DNA from: Bradyrhizobium sp. CCBAU 53421
GTDB lineage: Bacteria; Pseudomonadota; Alphaproteobacteria; Rhizobiales; Xanthobacteraceae
Length of the DNA: 64,000 nucleotides
Direction of reading: 5' to 3'
Assembly (NCBI RefSeq): GCF_015291625.1
Contig: NZ_CP030047.1
Span: 4,774,001-4,838,000 of the forward strand
The position numbers and the translations under genes were made by a program. Below the pieces are notes generated by a model. That model saw nothing but the letters and a program-made list of their open reading frames with translations. It was not told the origin of the DNA and searched no databases. This document shows, one piece after another, positions 1 through 10,111 of this stretch; the stretch's first letter is position 1; each line of letters begins with the position of its first letter.

Positions 1-670
1 GGGCGAGGGCGTCCAGCAGGCGCTGCTGAAGATCATGGAAGGCACGGTGGCGTCGGTTCCGCCGCAGGGCGGCCGCAAGCATCCGCAGCAGGAGTTCCTG
101 CAGGTGGATACCACCAACATCCTGTTCATCTGCGGCGGTGCGTTCTCGGGCCTCGAGAAGATCATATCCGCGCGCGGCCGTTCGACCTCGATCGGCTTCG
201 CGGCGCAGGTGCTTGCGCCGGAGGACCGCCGTACCGGCGAGATCTTCCGTCACGTCGAGCCGGAGGATCTGCTGAAGTACGGCCTGATCCCGGAATTCGT
301 CGGCCGTCTGCCCGTCGTGGCGACGCTGGAGGACCTCGACGAGACCTCGCTGAAGAAGATCCTGACCGATCCGAAGAACGCGCTAGTGAAGCAGTACCAG
401 CGGCTGTTCGAGATGGAGAATATCGAACTGACCTTCGCCGACGAGGCGCTCGGCGCGGTCGCCCGCAAGGCGATCGAGCGCAAGACCGGTGCGCGCGGCC
501 TGCGGTCGATCTTGGAGAGCATCCTGCTCGAGACCATGTTCGACCTCCCGGGCCTCGAAGGCGTTGAGGAAGTTGTGATCTCGCGTGAGGTGGTCGAGGG
601 CACGGCGCGTCCGCTCTACATCTACGCGGATCGTTCCGACCGCGCCGTCGAGAGCAGCGCGAGCGCCTGA
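1..670 (+). CDS. clpX: ATP-dependent Clp protease ATP-binding subunit ClpX (3' part)
   Basis: This is the C-terminal half of ClpX, the AAA+ unfoldase that feeds substrates to ClpP; the gene is open at the left window edge, in frame from base 2. Visible are the segment [14 protein letters not shown], the sensor-1 region around [14 protein letters not shown], the stretch [11 protein letters not shown] and the sensor-2 segment [12 protein letters not shown], all typical of ClpX. The tail ends ESSASA and then stops. The lon gene follows on the same strand after 321 bases, the usual clpP-clpX-lon order in alphaproteobacteria. The N-terminal zinc domain and Walker A motif lie outside the window. 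Identification is very secure. Confidence 0.97.
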   Translation, partial: GEGVQQALLKIMEGTVASVPPQGGRKHPQQEFLQVDTTNILFICGGAFSGLEKIISARGRSTSIGFAAQVLAPEDRRTGEIFRHVEPEDLLKYGLIPEFVGRLPVVATLEDLDETSLKKILTDPKNALVKQYQRLFEMENIELTFADEALGAVARKAIERKTGARGLRSILESILLETMFDLPGLEGVEEVVISREVVEGTARPLYIYADRSDRAVESSASA

Positions 671-991
671 GAGCGCAACTTTCTGTCGTCGCAAATGACG
701 CGGCTGCCGGGCGATCCGGCGGCCGTTGCGGCGCAGCAGCAGCGCCGCTGCGGCATTGCAGTAAATGCCTGTTTAGCCTGAATTTCCGGGCACTTCTCAG
801 ACTTGACACCCCCCGGCCTGATAGCCACCTAATGCTATCGGCGAGGGATCTCATGCGCTGAGATTCGTCGCTTTTCGATGCGGAATAAGCGGCTGCTAAC
901 GGCAATCTTTTTCCGGATCACCAAGGCACCTTGTGGCGGTTGCGCAAGCAGGCGGGCTGCGTGCAAGGGGGCAAAACAAAAGGATAAGGCC
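671..991 (+). other. clpX-lon intergenic region
   Basis: This 321-base gap holds no convincing gene. Bases 700-760 contain GC-rich inverted repeats (CGGCTGCCGG / CCGGCGGCCG and GCGGCGC / GCGCCGC) that could form a hairpin behind clpX, but no T-tract follows, so I do not call a terminator. A heat-shock-like promoter element lies at about 802-834. An upstream in-frame ATG at 878 has no ribosome-binding site and would add 38 residues unlike Lon. Confidence 0.5.
802..834 (+). promoter_or_regulatory. Candidate heat-shock (RpoH-type) promoter of lon
   Basis: CTTGAC at 802-807 is followed after about 20 bases by CCTAATG at 828-834. CTTGA(C/A) is the conserved upstream element of alphaproteobacterial RpoH promoters, and lon is a classic heat-shock gene. 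The downstream element and the spacing are not ideal, so this is an inference from position and partial match. Confidence 0.35.
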
Positions 992-3421
<2,430 letters not shown>

Positions 3422-3443
3422 GCGAGCTCCAATCGAAATACTG

Positions 3444-3474
3444 AAACGGCGCCTTCGGGCGCCGTTTTTGTTTG
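3444..3474 (+). terminator. Rho-independent terminator of lon
   Basis: A perfect 10-bp stem (AAACGGCGCC / GGCGCCGTTT) with a TTCG tetraloop spans 3444-3467 and is followed by TTGTTT. It lies 22 bases after the lon stop codon. The stable UUCG-type loop and T-rich tail make it a clear intrinsic terminator; the A-run on the left could let it also serve the leftward MFS gene. Confidence 0.92.
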
Positions 3475-3499
3475 GTCATCGCGGGAGCCGCGAAGGCGG

Positions 3500-4711
3500 C
3501 TACTCTTTCTTCTCGACGAAGAAGTTGCCGATTGCGCCGAGTGCCATCAACACGCTGGTACCGAGGAACACCGCGCCCATGCCGATATGGCCGCCGATGA
3601 AGCCGCCGGCGAGCGGGCCGATCACCTGGCCGGCATATTGCGCGGAGATCGAATAGCCCAGCATGCTGCCGGTGACCGTATCAGGCACGTTGTGCCGGAT
3701 CACGCTTGCGATGCAGGGCAACAGGCCGCCGAGCGCGAGCCCCATCAGGAAGCGCAGCAGGATCAGCTGCCAGCCGCTGACCACGAAGGCCTGCGGGATC
3801 AGCAGTAGCGCCGAGGCGGCGAGGCAGATGGTGATGATCCGCCAATGGCCGACGCGATCGGCGAGCTTGCCGAGATGCGACGACGACAGCAGGCTGCCGA
3901 AGGCTGCCGCCGACATCACGAGACCGGCGACGAACGTCACCTGCGGCGCCTCGACCAGTTGCGCGACATAGACCGTGATGATCGGCTCGATCGACATGTT
4001 GGCGATCATCAACAGCAGACCGGTCCCCCACATCGCGATCACAGGTCGCTTGTCCGGAACGAGCGACCAGCCGCCGCGCGACTTGTTGCCCTTCGCCGTC
4101 TTCGGTCGCGCCTCCTCGCGGATCAGGAAGGTGGTGCTGAGGAAGGTGATGAAGATGACGCCGCCGATCAGGAAGAAGGTCGAGCGGATCCCGATCAGGC
4201 CCGGCAGCACGCCGCCGATCAAGGGACCGACCAAGCTGCCGGCCATGATGCCGGCCGACAGCACCCCGATCGCCCAGCCGGACCGCGCCTTCGGCGTCTG
4301 CGCCGCGACCAGCACCGTCGAACCCGAGGCGTAGCCGCCGAGCAGGCCGGTCAGCAGCCGCAAGCCGACCAGCTCATAGACGTTGTGCGCCATGCCGATC
4401 AGCGACATGGCGACCGCCATGCCGAGGCTGGCGCGGATCAGCATCAGCTTGCGGCCATAGCGATCCGCGAGCCGTCCCCACACGGGCGCCGTCAGCGCCG
4501 CGCTGAAGAAGGTGGCGCCGTAGGCGACGCCCGACCATTGCACGATGGCGGCATGGTCGGCCACGCCGAGTTGCTCGACATAGAGCGGCAGGAACGGCAG
4601 CAGCAGCGTCATTCCCACGATGGTGGTGAAGGAGCCGAACACGCAGACGATGAGGTTGCGCTTCCACGGCCCGGCGTCGAGGACCGCTTCGCGATCGATT
4701 TCCATGTTCAT
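3500..4711 (-). CDS. MFS transporter (multidrug efflux type)
   Basis: This 403-residue inner-membrane protein has the layout of a 12-helix major facilitator superfamily drug/H+ antiporter. Motif A appears as GRLADRYGRKLML after the second helix and an antiporter motif C-like glycine pattern as AGIMAGSLVGPLIGG in helix 5. A charged loop (EEARPKTAKGNKSRGG) separates the two six-helix halves. It resembles the MdtG/YceE-type efflux pumps, but no substrate can be read from sequence. It starts one base after the stop of the gntR gene, so the two form a translationally close operon in which the regulator probably controls its own pump. Confidence 0.85.
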   Translation of the reverse strand: MNMEIDREAVLDAGPWKRNLIVCVFGSFTTIVGMTLLLPFLPLYVEQLGVADHAAIVQWSGVAYGATFFSAALTAPVWGRLADRYGRKLMLIRASLGMAVAMSLIGMAHNVYELVGLRLLTGLLGGYASGSTVLVAAQTPKARSGWAIGVLSAGIMAGSLVGPLIGGVLPGLIGIRSTFFLIGGVIFITFLSTTFLIREEARPKTAKGNKSRGGWSLVPDKRPVIAMWGTGLLLMIANMSIEPIITVYVAQLVEAPQVTFVAGLVMSAAAFGSLLSSSHLGKLADRVGHWRIITICLAASALLLIPQAFVVSGWQLILLRFLMGLALGGLLPCIASVIRHNVPDTVTGSMLGYSISAQYAGQVIGPLAGGFIGGHIGMGAVFLGTSVLMALGAIGNFFVEKKE

Positions 4712-4712
4712 G

Positions 4713-5381
4713 TCAGCGCAGCCCGATCACGGCGAAGCCACGCGCCCGCAGGCCGCGGCGATCCGCGTTGAGCGAACGCAGCAGGCGATCTCGGGTGTCG
4801 GTAATGTGATCGGCGGCCTCGCGCGCGGCGGCATCCGGATCGTTGGCCTTGATGAAGCCGAGAATGCGCCGGTGCTCGCGCCAGGCCTGCTCCCGCGAGG
4901 GTTCGGTCCACACTTCGAGCCAGCGCGCCCGCGACAGCCGGGTCATCGCGCCGGCGATCGCCTTGACGATGAAGGGATTGCCGGAGAGGCGTGCGATCTC
5001 GACATGGAAATCGGTGCCGACCCGGTGCCATTCCTCGCGCGGCGCGCCGGACTGACAGGCATCCAGCATCTCTTCGATAGCGGCGATGTCGGCCGCGCTT
5101 GCCCGCGCGCAGGCGAGGCGGACGGCGGTCGTCTCCAGAGGGATCCTGAACTCCGCCAGCGCCGCCAGCTCACCGAGGTCGATCGGTGCGACAATCCAAT
5201 TGCGGCCGTCGCGACGGACCAGCTCTTCGCCTTCGAGCCGCACCAGCGCGGCGCGGATCGGCGTGCGCGATCCCTCGAACTGGCCCTCGAGCCAGCGCTC
5301 CGTCAGCCGTTCGCCCGGGCCAAGGTCGAGAGACAGGATCATCTGCCGGAGCTGGTCGTGGATCTGAAGCATCTGCGACAT
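4713..5381 (-). CDS. GntR-family (FCD-type) transcriptional regulator
   Basis: This 222-residue regulator has an N-terminal winged helix-turn-helix (ERLTERWLEGQFEGSRTPIRAALVRLEGEELV, with the GntR signature SRTPIRAAL) and a C-terminal all-helical FCD ligand-binding domain. The FCD metal/ligand pattern is visible as a histidine in FHVEIARLSGN and another in REHRRILGFI. The start at 5381 begins MSQMLQIHDQLRQM; an open frame runs further upstream to 5780 but that part overlaps the divergent gene and is not GntR-like. It is the first gene of an operon with the MFS gene. A repeated TTTGGGATAC element directly upstream is the likely operator for autoregulation. The ligand is unknown. Confidence 0.87.
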   Translation of the reverse strand: MSQMLQIHDQLRQMILSLDLGPGERLTERWLEGQFEGSRTPIRAALVRLEGEELVRRDGRNWIVAPIDLGELAALAEFRIPLETTAVRLACARASAADIAAIEEMLDACQSGAPREEWHRVGTDFHVEIARLSGNPFIVKAIAGAMTRLSRARWLEVWTEPSREQAWREHRRILGFIKANDPDAAAREAADHITDTRDRLLRSLNADRRGLRARGFAVIGLR

Positions 5382-5413
5382 GGCGTTGTCCTTGGGGTTA
5401 TCTCGAGGAGTAC

Positions 5414-5457
5414 GTATCCCAAATTGGTATCCCAAACAATCCAGATTTGGGATACCA
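5414..5457. promoter_or_regulatory. Repeated GTATCCCAAA operator upstream of gntR
   Basis: Three copies of the decamer GTATCCCAAA lie within 44 bases: direct copies at 5414-5423 and 5427-5436, and an inverted copy ending near 5456. The latter two form a perfect 12-bp inverted repeat (TGGTATCCCAAA 5425-5436, TTTGGGATACCA 5446-5457) with a 9-base spacer. The site lies between gntR and the divergent GFA gene, where an autoregulatory operator would be expected. Confidence 0.65.
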
Positions 5458-5555
5458 GCCTTGCCTCGGCGGCACCGGACCGCATCGGAGACGCCTTGCG
5501 GACGGCATCCCTGGGGCCGACCTTTTGGCGACTGCACAACGTTGGATTTGGGAGA

Positions 5556-5972
5556 ATGCAGATGCGGATCGATGGGCAATGCCATTGCGGGGTCGTGACC
5601 TACCAGGCCGAGATCGATCCCGAACGGGTGTCGATCTGCCATTGCACGGACTGCCAGGCGCTGACCGGCTCGCCCTATCGCGTCACGGTGATCTGCGCCG
5701 CCGAGCAGGTTCGGCTGACCGGAGCTGTGCCGAAAGTCTACGGCAAGCGGGGCGATAACGGCCGGATCCGCTTCCAGCATTTTTGCGGCGATTGCGGTTC
5801 CCCGCTGTTCACGAGCGGCGAGGACGGCGGTCCCGATGATTGGGGCATCCGCTGGGGCAGCATTCGCCAGCGCGGCGAATTGTCCCCGCGGCGCCAGGTC
5901 TGGTGCCGGTCCGCCGCGCCATGGATCAACGATCTCGAGGGATTGCCGGCGCGGCCGAAGGACTGGAGCTGA
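5556..5972 (+). CDS. GFA-family (glutathione-dependent formaldehyde-activating enzyme-like) protein
   Basis: This about 138-residue protein belongs to the GFA/CENP-V zinc-binding fold family. The zinc ligands are visible: CHCG near the N-terminus (GQCHCGVVTY), CHCTDCQ, and FCGDCGSPLF further on. The exact substrate is not predictable, since most GFA-like proteins are uncharacterised. ATG 5556 is given, but ATG 5562 is equally good because GGGAG at 5550-5554 is better spaced from it. The gene diverges from gntR across the repeated operator, so the same regulator may control it. The larger open frame starting far upstream is an artefact running antisense to gntR. Confidence 0.8.
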   Translation: MQMRIDGQCHCGVVTYQAEIDPERVSICHCTDCQALTGSPYRVTVICAAEQVRLTGAVPKVYGKRGDNGRIRFQHFCGDCGSPLFTSGEDGGPDDWGIRWGSIRQRGELSPRRQVWCRSAAPWINDLEGLPARPKDWS

Positions 5973-6001
5973 CGGATTGAGGCGTTGCGACCTTGGCGGC
6001 C

Positions 6002-6030
6002 TTGCGCCTCGGGGGCAGGCGAGGCTAAAG
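6002..6030 (+). promoter_or_regulatory. Candidate sigma70-type promoter of tRNA-Val
   Basis: TTGCGC at 6002-6007 and CTAAAG at 6025-6030 are separated by 17 bases and would start transcription close to 6037, eight bases before the tRNA. The match to consensus is modest. A similar TTGCGC/CTAAAG pair lies upstream of nuoA. Confidence 0.3.
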
Positions 6031-6044
6031 AGGCGCGCAGGTAA

Positions 6045-6121
6045 GGGCGGCTAGCTCAGCTGGTTAGAGCATCTCGTTTACACCGAGAGGGTCGGGAGTT
6101 CGAATCTCTCGCCGCCTACCA
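6045..6121 (+). tRNA. tRNA-Val (anticodon TAC)
   Basis: This is a complete 77-base tRNA with encoded CCA. The acceptor arms GGGCGGC / GCCGCCT pair (one G-U), the D-arm contains AGCTCAGCTGGTTAGAGC, and the anticodon stem TCTCG/CGAGA encloses the loop TTTACAC with anticodon TAC. The T-arm carries GTTCGAATC. It therefore reads valine GUA/GUG codons. Confidence 0.97.
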
Positions 6122-6236
6122 GGCTTCGCTCCTCACGGGCTACGGCTCGGCAAGCCAGCCTTCGCGGATCAACCCAACCGCTTGTTCGGTCCGCAGGGCG
6201 AAGGCTGTCGCGCCGAAGCTCGAAGAGCGTAGGCGG
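6122..6236. repeat. Imperfect inverted repeat downstream of tRNA-Val
   Basis: Bases 6157-6165 (AGCCTTCGC) and 6198-6206 (GCGAAGGCT) are perfect 9-base inverted arms, flanked by further GGCTTCG / CGAAGC-type segments. The GGCTTCGC...GCGAAGGC composition is, from memory, common in Bradyrhizobium intergenic repeats. It can fold into a long imperfect hairpin and may act as the 3' processing or termination region of the tRNA. No gene is evident here. Confidence 0.45.
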
Positions 6237-6305
6237 ACCGGCTCATCACCGATTGCTACTGTCCGTCGGCGCTTGCCCGATGAGGTGGGATCACCGGATC
6301 CAGCC

Positions 6306-6554
6306 CTATGGCTGAAGCATCCTGATGGTCGAGATTGGCCACTTCCCGATGTGCCCTTTGATCGAGATGCGCAGCCCATGCGACTCGTCCAGCGACACGG
6401 CTTCGACGGTCCCTGCGGTCCCGTCGGTGAGGACCGCAGCCCGTCCGACAAGTTCGGCCTCCACTTGCACATGCTCGCGCAGGATCACGGTGGCACGGTG
6501 TTTCACGAGCTGCAAAGCGGCCGCTGGTTGGTGGGCCCGACGTAGTGAGGCCAT
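6306..6554 (-). CDS. Small conserved-looking hypothetical protein (possible PRC-barrel-like fold)
   Basis: This 82-residue reading frame starts at ATG 6554 with GGAGAG seven bases upstream. The C-terminal half reads VGRAAVLTDGTAGTVEAVSLDE followed by a short strand ending KWPISTIR. The alternation of G-x-V and D-x-x-G-x-V turns resembles small PRC-barrel or beta-barrel proteins, but I cannot assign a family firmly. No signal peptide is present, so it is probably cytosolic. It stands alone between tRNA-Val and a secreted small protein. Overlapping frames here look non-coding. The call rests on the start signal and protein-like composition. Confidence 0.5.
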   Translation of the reverse strand: MASLRRAHQPAAALQLVKHRATVILREHVQVEAELVGRAAVLTDGTAGTVEAVSLDESHGLRISIKGHIGKWPISTIRMLQP

Positions 6555-6802
6555 GGCTCGGCTCTCCGTGAACGCGCGGAAAGGGCGCGATCCCGGCCGT
6601 GGGGTAGTCTGTGGGGTGGCCGGGACCGCGCTTGCTCCGCGCTGGTCTGCCAAATGTCATTCGGTCGCCGACGATGCGAAAGGTGCCGAAAGTCACGCGC
6701 GCGTCGCGGGCCGGGCTCGGTTCCTGTTGGCGCAATGTCACTCGGGTTTGGCGCCGACGCTGCTGCAATGCTATTCTCTCCGCCTAACCGGGAACTTGAT
6801 AC

Positions 6803-7099
6803 ATGCGCAAACTCGCCGCGATTTTTCTTCTCACCATGATTGCCGGACCGGCATGGGCGCAGCAGGACCACGTTCAGCGCTATCGCGAAGAGATCGAGAA
6901 GTCGCCGTCGGATGTGGCCAACGAGGCGCGGCAGCAGCGCGCCTACCAGCGTGCGCTCAGCGGCGTGCCGGACCAGAAGCCGGCCGACCCGTGGGGCATT
7001 GCGCGCAGCAATGACGGGCAGGCTGCTCCGAAGGCGAATGCCGCCAAGACAACCCCTGGGCCAAAGCCGACCAAGCCCACCAGCGCGGCCGCCAAGTAA
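6803..7099 (+). CDS. Small secreted hypothetical protein
   Basis: This 98-residue product opens with a clear Sec signal peptide (MRKLAAIFLLTMIAGPAWAQ, cleavage after AWA). The mature part is polar and charged (HVQRYREEIEKSPSD...) and ends in a low-complexity Ala/Pro/Lys/Thr tail. Small periplasmic proteins of this build are common in Bradyrhizobium, but no function is known to me. It is followed after 22 bases by a YciI-like gene on the same strand, so the two may be co-transcribed. The signal peptide is what persuades me it is a real gene. Confidence 0.65.
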   Translation: MRKLAAIFLLTMIAGPAWAQQDHVQRYREEIEKSPSDVANEARQQRAYQRALSGVPDQKPADPWGIARSNDGQAAPKANAAKTTPGPKPTKPTSAAAK

Positions 7100-7121
7100 T
7101 CCGAGAGCGCGGACCAGGTCG

Positions 7122-7427
7122 ATGAAGTATTACGTCTGCAAGCTGACCGGACCGCGCCCGACCTTTCCGCAGGACATGACGCCGCAGGAAGCCGCCATCA
7201 TGCAGGCGCACGTCGCCTATTGCGGCGAATTGCTGCAAGCCGGCAAGGCGCTGATCTTTGGGCCGGTGGCCGATCCCGCCGGCGTCTGGGGACTGGGCGT
7301 GCTGCAACTGGCTGACGATGCCGATCCGCAGGAGATCGTCGCCAACGATCCCGTCACCAGGGCCAATGCCGGATTCACCTATCAGGTCACGCCAATGCTG
7401 CGCGCCGCGACGCGCGAGACTTGCTAA
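7122..7427 (+). CDS. YciI-family protein
   Basis: The 101-residue product has the dimeric alpha+beta barrel layout of YCII proteins: an N-terminal strand MKYYVCKLTGPRP, a helix containing the family histidine (MQAHVAYCGELLQAGKAL), the strand IFGPVADPAG and a C-terminal strand after the segment DPVTRANAGFTY. The typical pattern of a histidine in helix 1 and a conserved aspartate later is retained. Cellular function of most YciI proteins is unclear. ATG 7122 follows AGGTCG. It lies between a small secreted protein and a methyltransferase, all rightward; a palindromic repeat separates it from the latter. Confidence 0.75.
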   Translation: MKYYVCKLTGPRPTFPQDMTPQEAAIMQAHVAYCGELLQAGKALIFGPVADPAGVWGLGVLQLADDADPQEIVANDPVTRANAGFTYQVTPMLRAATRETC

Positions 7428-7429
7428 AG

Positions 7430-7501
7430 CATGATCCGGAAAAGTGCGAAGCGGTTTTCCCTCGCGACAAACGCGAACGCGCTTGCGCGGAGATCATGCT
7501 C
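7430..7501. repeat. Dispersed palindromic repeat (long variant)
   Basis: The unit runs GCATGATCCGGAAAAGTGCG through GCGGTTTTCC to AGATCATGCTC, with GCATGATC and GATCATGC as inverted ends and GGAAAA / TTTTCC as inner arms. A central CGCGACAAACGCGAACGCG insert makes it longer than the copies at 34357, 39469 and 42011. It starts three bases after the YciI stop codon. Confidence 0.85.
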
Positions 7502-7543
7502 AAACATGAAACCACGCACGCTTCTCAACGAGGTTTGAATCTC

Positions 7544-8395
7544 ATGGACGCAGGTCACCCGCAAAACGCCGATCAAATTGCCTATTGGAACGGGCCGGGG
7601 GGCCAGCGCTGGGCCGCCCGGCAGGCCGCGCAGGACATCGTGCTCAAGCCGGTGCTCGACCTCTTGATCGATCGCGCCGCGCCGAAGGCCGGTGAGCGTA
7701 TCGTCGATGTCGGCTGCGGCAGCGGCGCATCGAGCTTCGCGCTGGCGGCAAAGGTCGCGCCTGATGGTCATGTGCTTGGGGTCGACGTCTCGGAGCCGAT
7801 GCTGACGCGGGCGCGTCAGAGCACGCCGCAGGGATTGCCGGTCGAGTTCGCGCTTGCGGATGCCACCGTCCATCCGTTCGCCGGCGAGAGCTTTGATCTG
7901 TTGGCTTCGCGCTTCGGCGTGATGTTCTTTGCCGATCCGGTGGCGTCGTTCACCAATTTGCACAAGGCGATGAAGCCGACGGGCCGGCTCGCTTTCGCGT
8001 GCTGGCAGGAGCCGCGAGAAAACCCGTTCTTCATGGCGCCGTTGCAGGCCGTCTACAAGCACGTGCCGAAGCTGCCGCAACTCGGCCCTGAGGATCCCGG
8101 TCCATTCTCGTTTGCCTCCGAAGCCCGGGTGAAGCGGATCCTGAGCGAACCCGGCTTCTCCGGCATCGCCATGGAGCCGTGCAAGATTGAGCTCGATGTC
8201 GCGATCGGGCGCGGAATTGAAACCGCGGTCCAGAGCGCACTCGAGATCGGGCCGGCCAGCCGTGCGCTGGAGGGGCATCCGGATGAGGTTCGCTCGGCCG
8301 CCGTCGCGTCGATCCGCGAGGCGCTGGCGCCGTTCGCCAAGGGCGATAGCGTGCCGCTGCCGGGCGCGATCTGGATCGTGACGGCGCGGGCCTGA
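7544..8395 (+). CDS. Class I SAM-dependent methyltransferase
   Basis: This 283-residue protein has a Rossmann-fold methyltransferase core: motif I IVDVGCGSGASSF, the acidic residue after strand 2 in VLGVDVSEPML, motif II-like ALADATVHPF, and motif post-II FDLLASRFGVMFFADP. The N-terminal helix IAYWNGPGGQRWAARQ resembles the UbiE/Methyltransf_11 group. The substrate cannot be inferred. I start it at ATG 7544 because the longer open frame upstream would translate the dispersed palindromic repeat. It is convergent with pepT; the two stop codons abut at 8395/8396. Confidence 0.85.
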   Translation: MDAGHPQNADQIAYWNGPGGQRWAARQAAQDIVLKPVLDLLIDRAAPKAGERIVDVGCGSGASSFALAAKVAPDGHVLGVDVSEPMLTRARQSTPQGLPVEFALADATVHPFAGESFDLLASRFGVMFFADPVASFTNLHKAMKPTGRLAFACWQEPRENPFFMAPLQAVYKHVPKLPQLGPEDPGPFSFASEARVKRILSEPGFSGIAMEPCKIELDVAIGRGIETAVQSALEIGPASRALEGHPDEVRSAAVASIREALAPFAKGDSVPLPGAIWIVTARA

Positions 8396-9652
8396 TCAGG
8401 CTTTCTCTTCCCAGATCATCGCCAGGTGGACGATGGTTTGCACGGCCTTCTCCATGTCCTGGCGGCTCACCCATTCGAGCCGCGAATGGAAGGCGTGCTC
8501 GCCGGCGAAGATGTTGGGGCAGGGCAGCCCCATGAACGAAAGCCGCGAGCCATCGGTGCCGCCGCGGATCGAGGTCTTCACCGGCGTCAGCCCGGCGCGC
8601 TCGATCGCCTCGATCGCATAGGCGACGATCTGCGGGTGGCGATCGATCACATCTTTCATGTTGCGGTATTGCTGCTTGACCTCCAAGCGGTAGGTCGAGC
8701 GCGGATATTCCTTCAAGACGTCCTGCGCGATCTGCTCGAGCAGCGCTTCCTTCTGCTTCAGTCCGGCTTCAGTGAAATCGCGCACGATGAAGTCGATCCG
8801 CGCGTTCTCCAGCGCGCCCGAGATCGCGACCGGATGCAGAAAGCCTTCCTTGCCCTCGGTGGTCTCGGGCGAGCAGGTGTCCTTCGGCAGCCGATCGACG
8901 ATGGCGGCAGCGATCTTGATCGCGTGTTCCATTTTGCCCTTGGCGAAGCCCGGATGGGTCGCGACGCCTTCGACGATGACGCTGGCGCCGTCGGCGGAGA
9001 AGGTCTCGTCCTCGATATGGCCTGCGGTCTCGCCGTCCATGGTGTAGCCGAAGTCGGCCCCGAGCTTCTTGATGTCGACCTTGTCGACACCGCGGCCGAT
9101 CTCCTCGTCCGGCGTGAACAGGATCTTGATGGTGCCGTGCTTGACCTGCGGATTGGTCACTAGGAAATGCGCGGCATCCATGATCTCGGCGAGGCCGGCC
9201 TTGTTGTCGGCGCCGAGCAGGGTGGTGCCGTCGGTCGTGATGATGTCATTGCCGATCTGGTCGGCCAGCGCTTCATGCTCGGCAGCGCGGATCACCTGCG
9301 ATGCGTCGGCCGGCAGCACGATGTCGCCGCCGCGATAATTCTTTACGATTTGCGGCTTGACGTTCTTGCCGGTGCAGTCGGGCGAGGTGTCCATGTGCGA
9401 GCAGAAGCAGATCACCGGCACCGTCTTGTTGGTGTTGGCCGGGATCGTCGCATAGACGTATCCGTGTGGATCAAGATGCGCATCGGAGACGCCCATCGCC
9501 TGCAGCTCGGCGACCAGCAGGCGGCCGAGGTTCTTCTGCTTCTCAGTGGAGGGCGTGGTCGGTGAATCCGGATCGGACTGGGTGTCGATCACGACGTAGC
9601 GCAGGAAGCGCTCGGTGACGGTGTGCTTGAAGTCGAGAGCCGGTGCCAGCAT
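8396..9652 (-). CDS. pepT: Peptidase T (tripeptide aminopeptidase)
   Basis: This 418-residue M20-family metallopeptidase releases the N-terminal residue of tripeptides in the cytosol. Di-zinc site motifs are plain: SHMDTSPDCTGKNV (first His/Asp), TTLLGADNKAGLAEI (bridging Asp), TPDEEIGRGVD (catalytic Glu-Glu) and, near the end, GGTDGSRLSFMGLPCPN with the final histidine in GEHAFHSRLEW. The lid domain sits between. I start at ATG 9652 (MLAPALDFKHTV); an upstream in-frame ATG at 9712 would add a non-conserved 20 residues. The length matches the family (about 410). It is convergent with the methyltransferase gene. Confidence 0.95.
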   Translation of the reverse strand: MLAPALDFKHTVTERFLRYVVIDTQSDPDSPTTPSTEKQKNLGRLLVAELQAMGVSDAHLDPHGYVYATIPANTNKTVPVICFCSHMDTSPDCTGKNVKPQIVKNYRGGDIVLPADASQVIRAAEHEALADQIGNDIITTDGTTLLGADNKAGLAEIMDAAHFLVTNPQVKHGTIKILFTPDEEIGRGVDKVDIKKLGADFGYTMDGETAGHIEDETFSADGASVIVEGVATHPGFAKGKMEHAIKIAAAIVDRLPKDTCSPETTEGKEGFLHPVAISGALENARIDFIVRDFTEAGLKQKEALLEQIAQDVLKEYPRSTYRLEVKQQYRNMKDVIDRHPQIVAYAIEAIERAGLTPVKTSIRGGTDGSRLSFMGLPCPNIFAGEHAFHSRLEWVSRQDMEKAVQTIVHLAMIWEEKA

Positions 9653-9740
9653 GAAGACCGCGCAGGGATGGAGAACGGGAATAAAGCGCTTGGGCGAGGT
9701 TGGTTCGCGCAAGCAAAAGGCAGCAAGACAACTCTATAAC

Positions 9741-9790
9741 AGAAAAGCGCCACTCCGGGGCCGCGTCGCGAGCCGGAATGGCGCTTGGTT
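9741..9790 (-). terminator. Intrinsic terminator downstream of hupB
   Basis: AAGCGCCACTCCGG (9745-9758) pairs with CCGGAATGGCGCTT (9773-9786) with one mismatch. On the leftward strand the hairpin is followed by TTTTCT. It lies about 25 bases past the hupB stop, in the correct orientation. Confidence 0.75.
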
Positions 9791-9811
9791 GTTAACCTCG
9801 AGAGTGAAGCT

Positions 9812-10111
9812 TTAGACGGCTTCCTTGAGCTCCTTGGCGGCGCGGAAGGCGACCTTCTTGCTCGCCTTGATGTGGATCTGCTCGCCGGTTGCCGGGTTGC
9901 GGCCCATGCGGGCGGCGCGCTTGCGGACCTGGAGGATGCCGAGGCCGACGATGCGGATCCGCTCGCCCTTCTTGAGGTGCTTGGTGATCCGGGTAACCAT
10001 GTCGGTCAGGATCGCCTCGGCCTGCTTCTTGGACAGCTCCTGCTCTTCGGCGATGGCCGCCGCCAGGTGCTTCAGCGTGATCGTCGCCGGGGTCGCTGCT
10101 TTCTTCGCCAT
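9812..10111 (-). CDS. hupB: HU-family DNA-binding protein
   Basis: This 99-residue basic protein belongs to the HU/IHF family of nucleoid proteins, which bend and compact DNA as dimers. The DNA-intercalating arm motif RNPATGE is present (ARMGRNPATGEQIHI), followed by the usual ASKKVAFRAAKELK tail. Before it is the helical dimerisation region ending KKGERIRIVGLGILQV. The N-terminus MAKKAATPATITLK carries a short Lys/Ala extension typical of alphaproteobacterial HU. ATG 10111 follows GAGGAGG. The frame continues upstream without a start that fits. Location near clpX and lon is the common lon-hup order in this group. Confidence 0.95.
   Translation of the reverse strand: MAKKAATPATITLKHLAAAIAEEQELSKKQAEAILTDMVTRITKHLKKGERIRIVGLGILQVRKRAARMGRNPATGEQIHIKASKKVAFRAAKELKEAV

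Noticed and set aside
4620..5555. N-terminal extension of the GFA-family gene
   Set aside because: The extension is antisense to gntR and the MFS start, and the domain begins only at about 5562.
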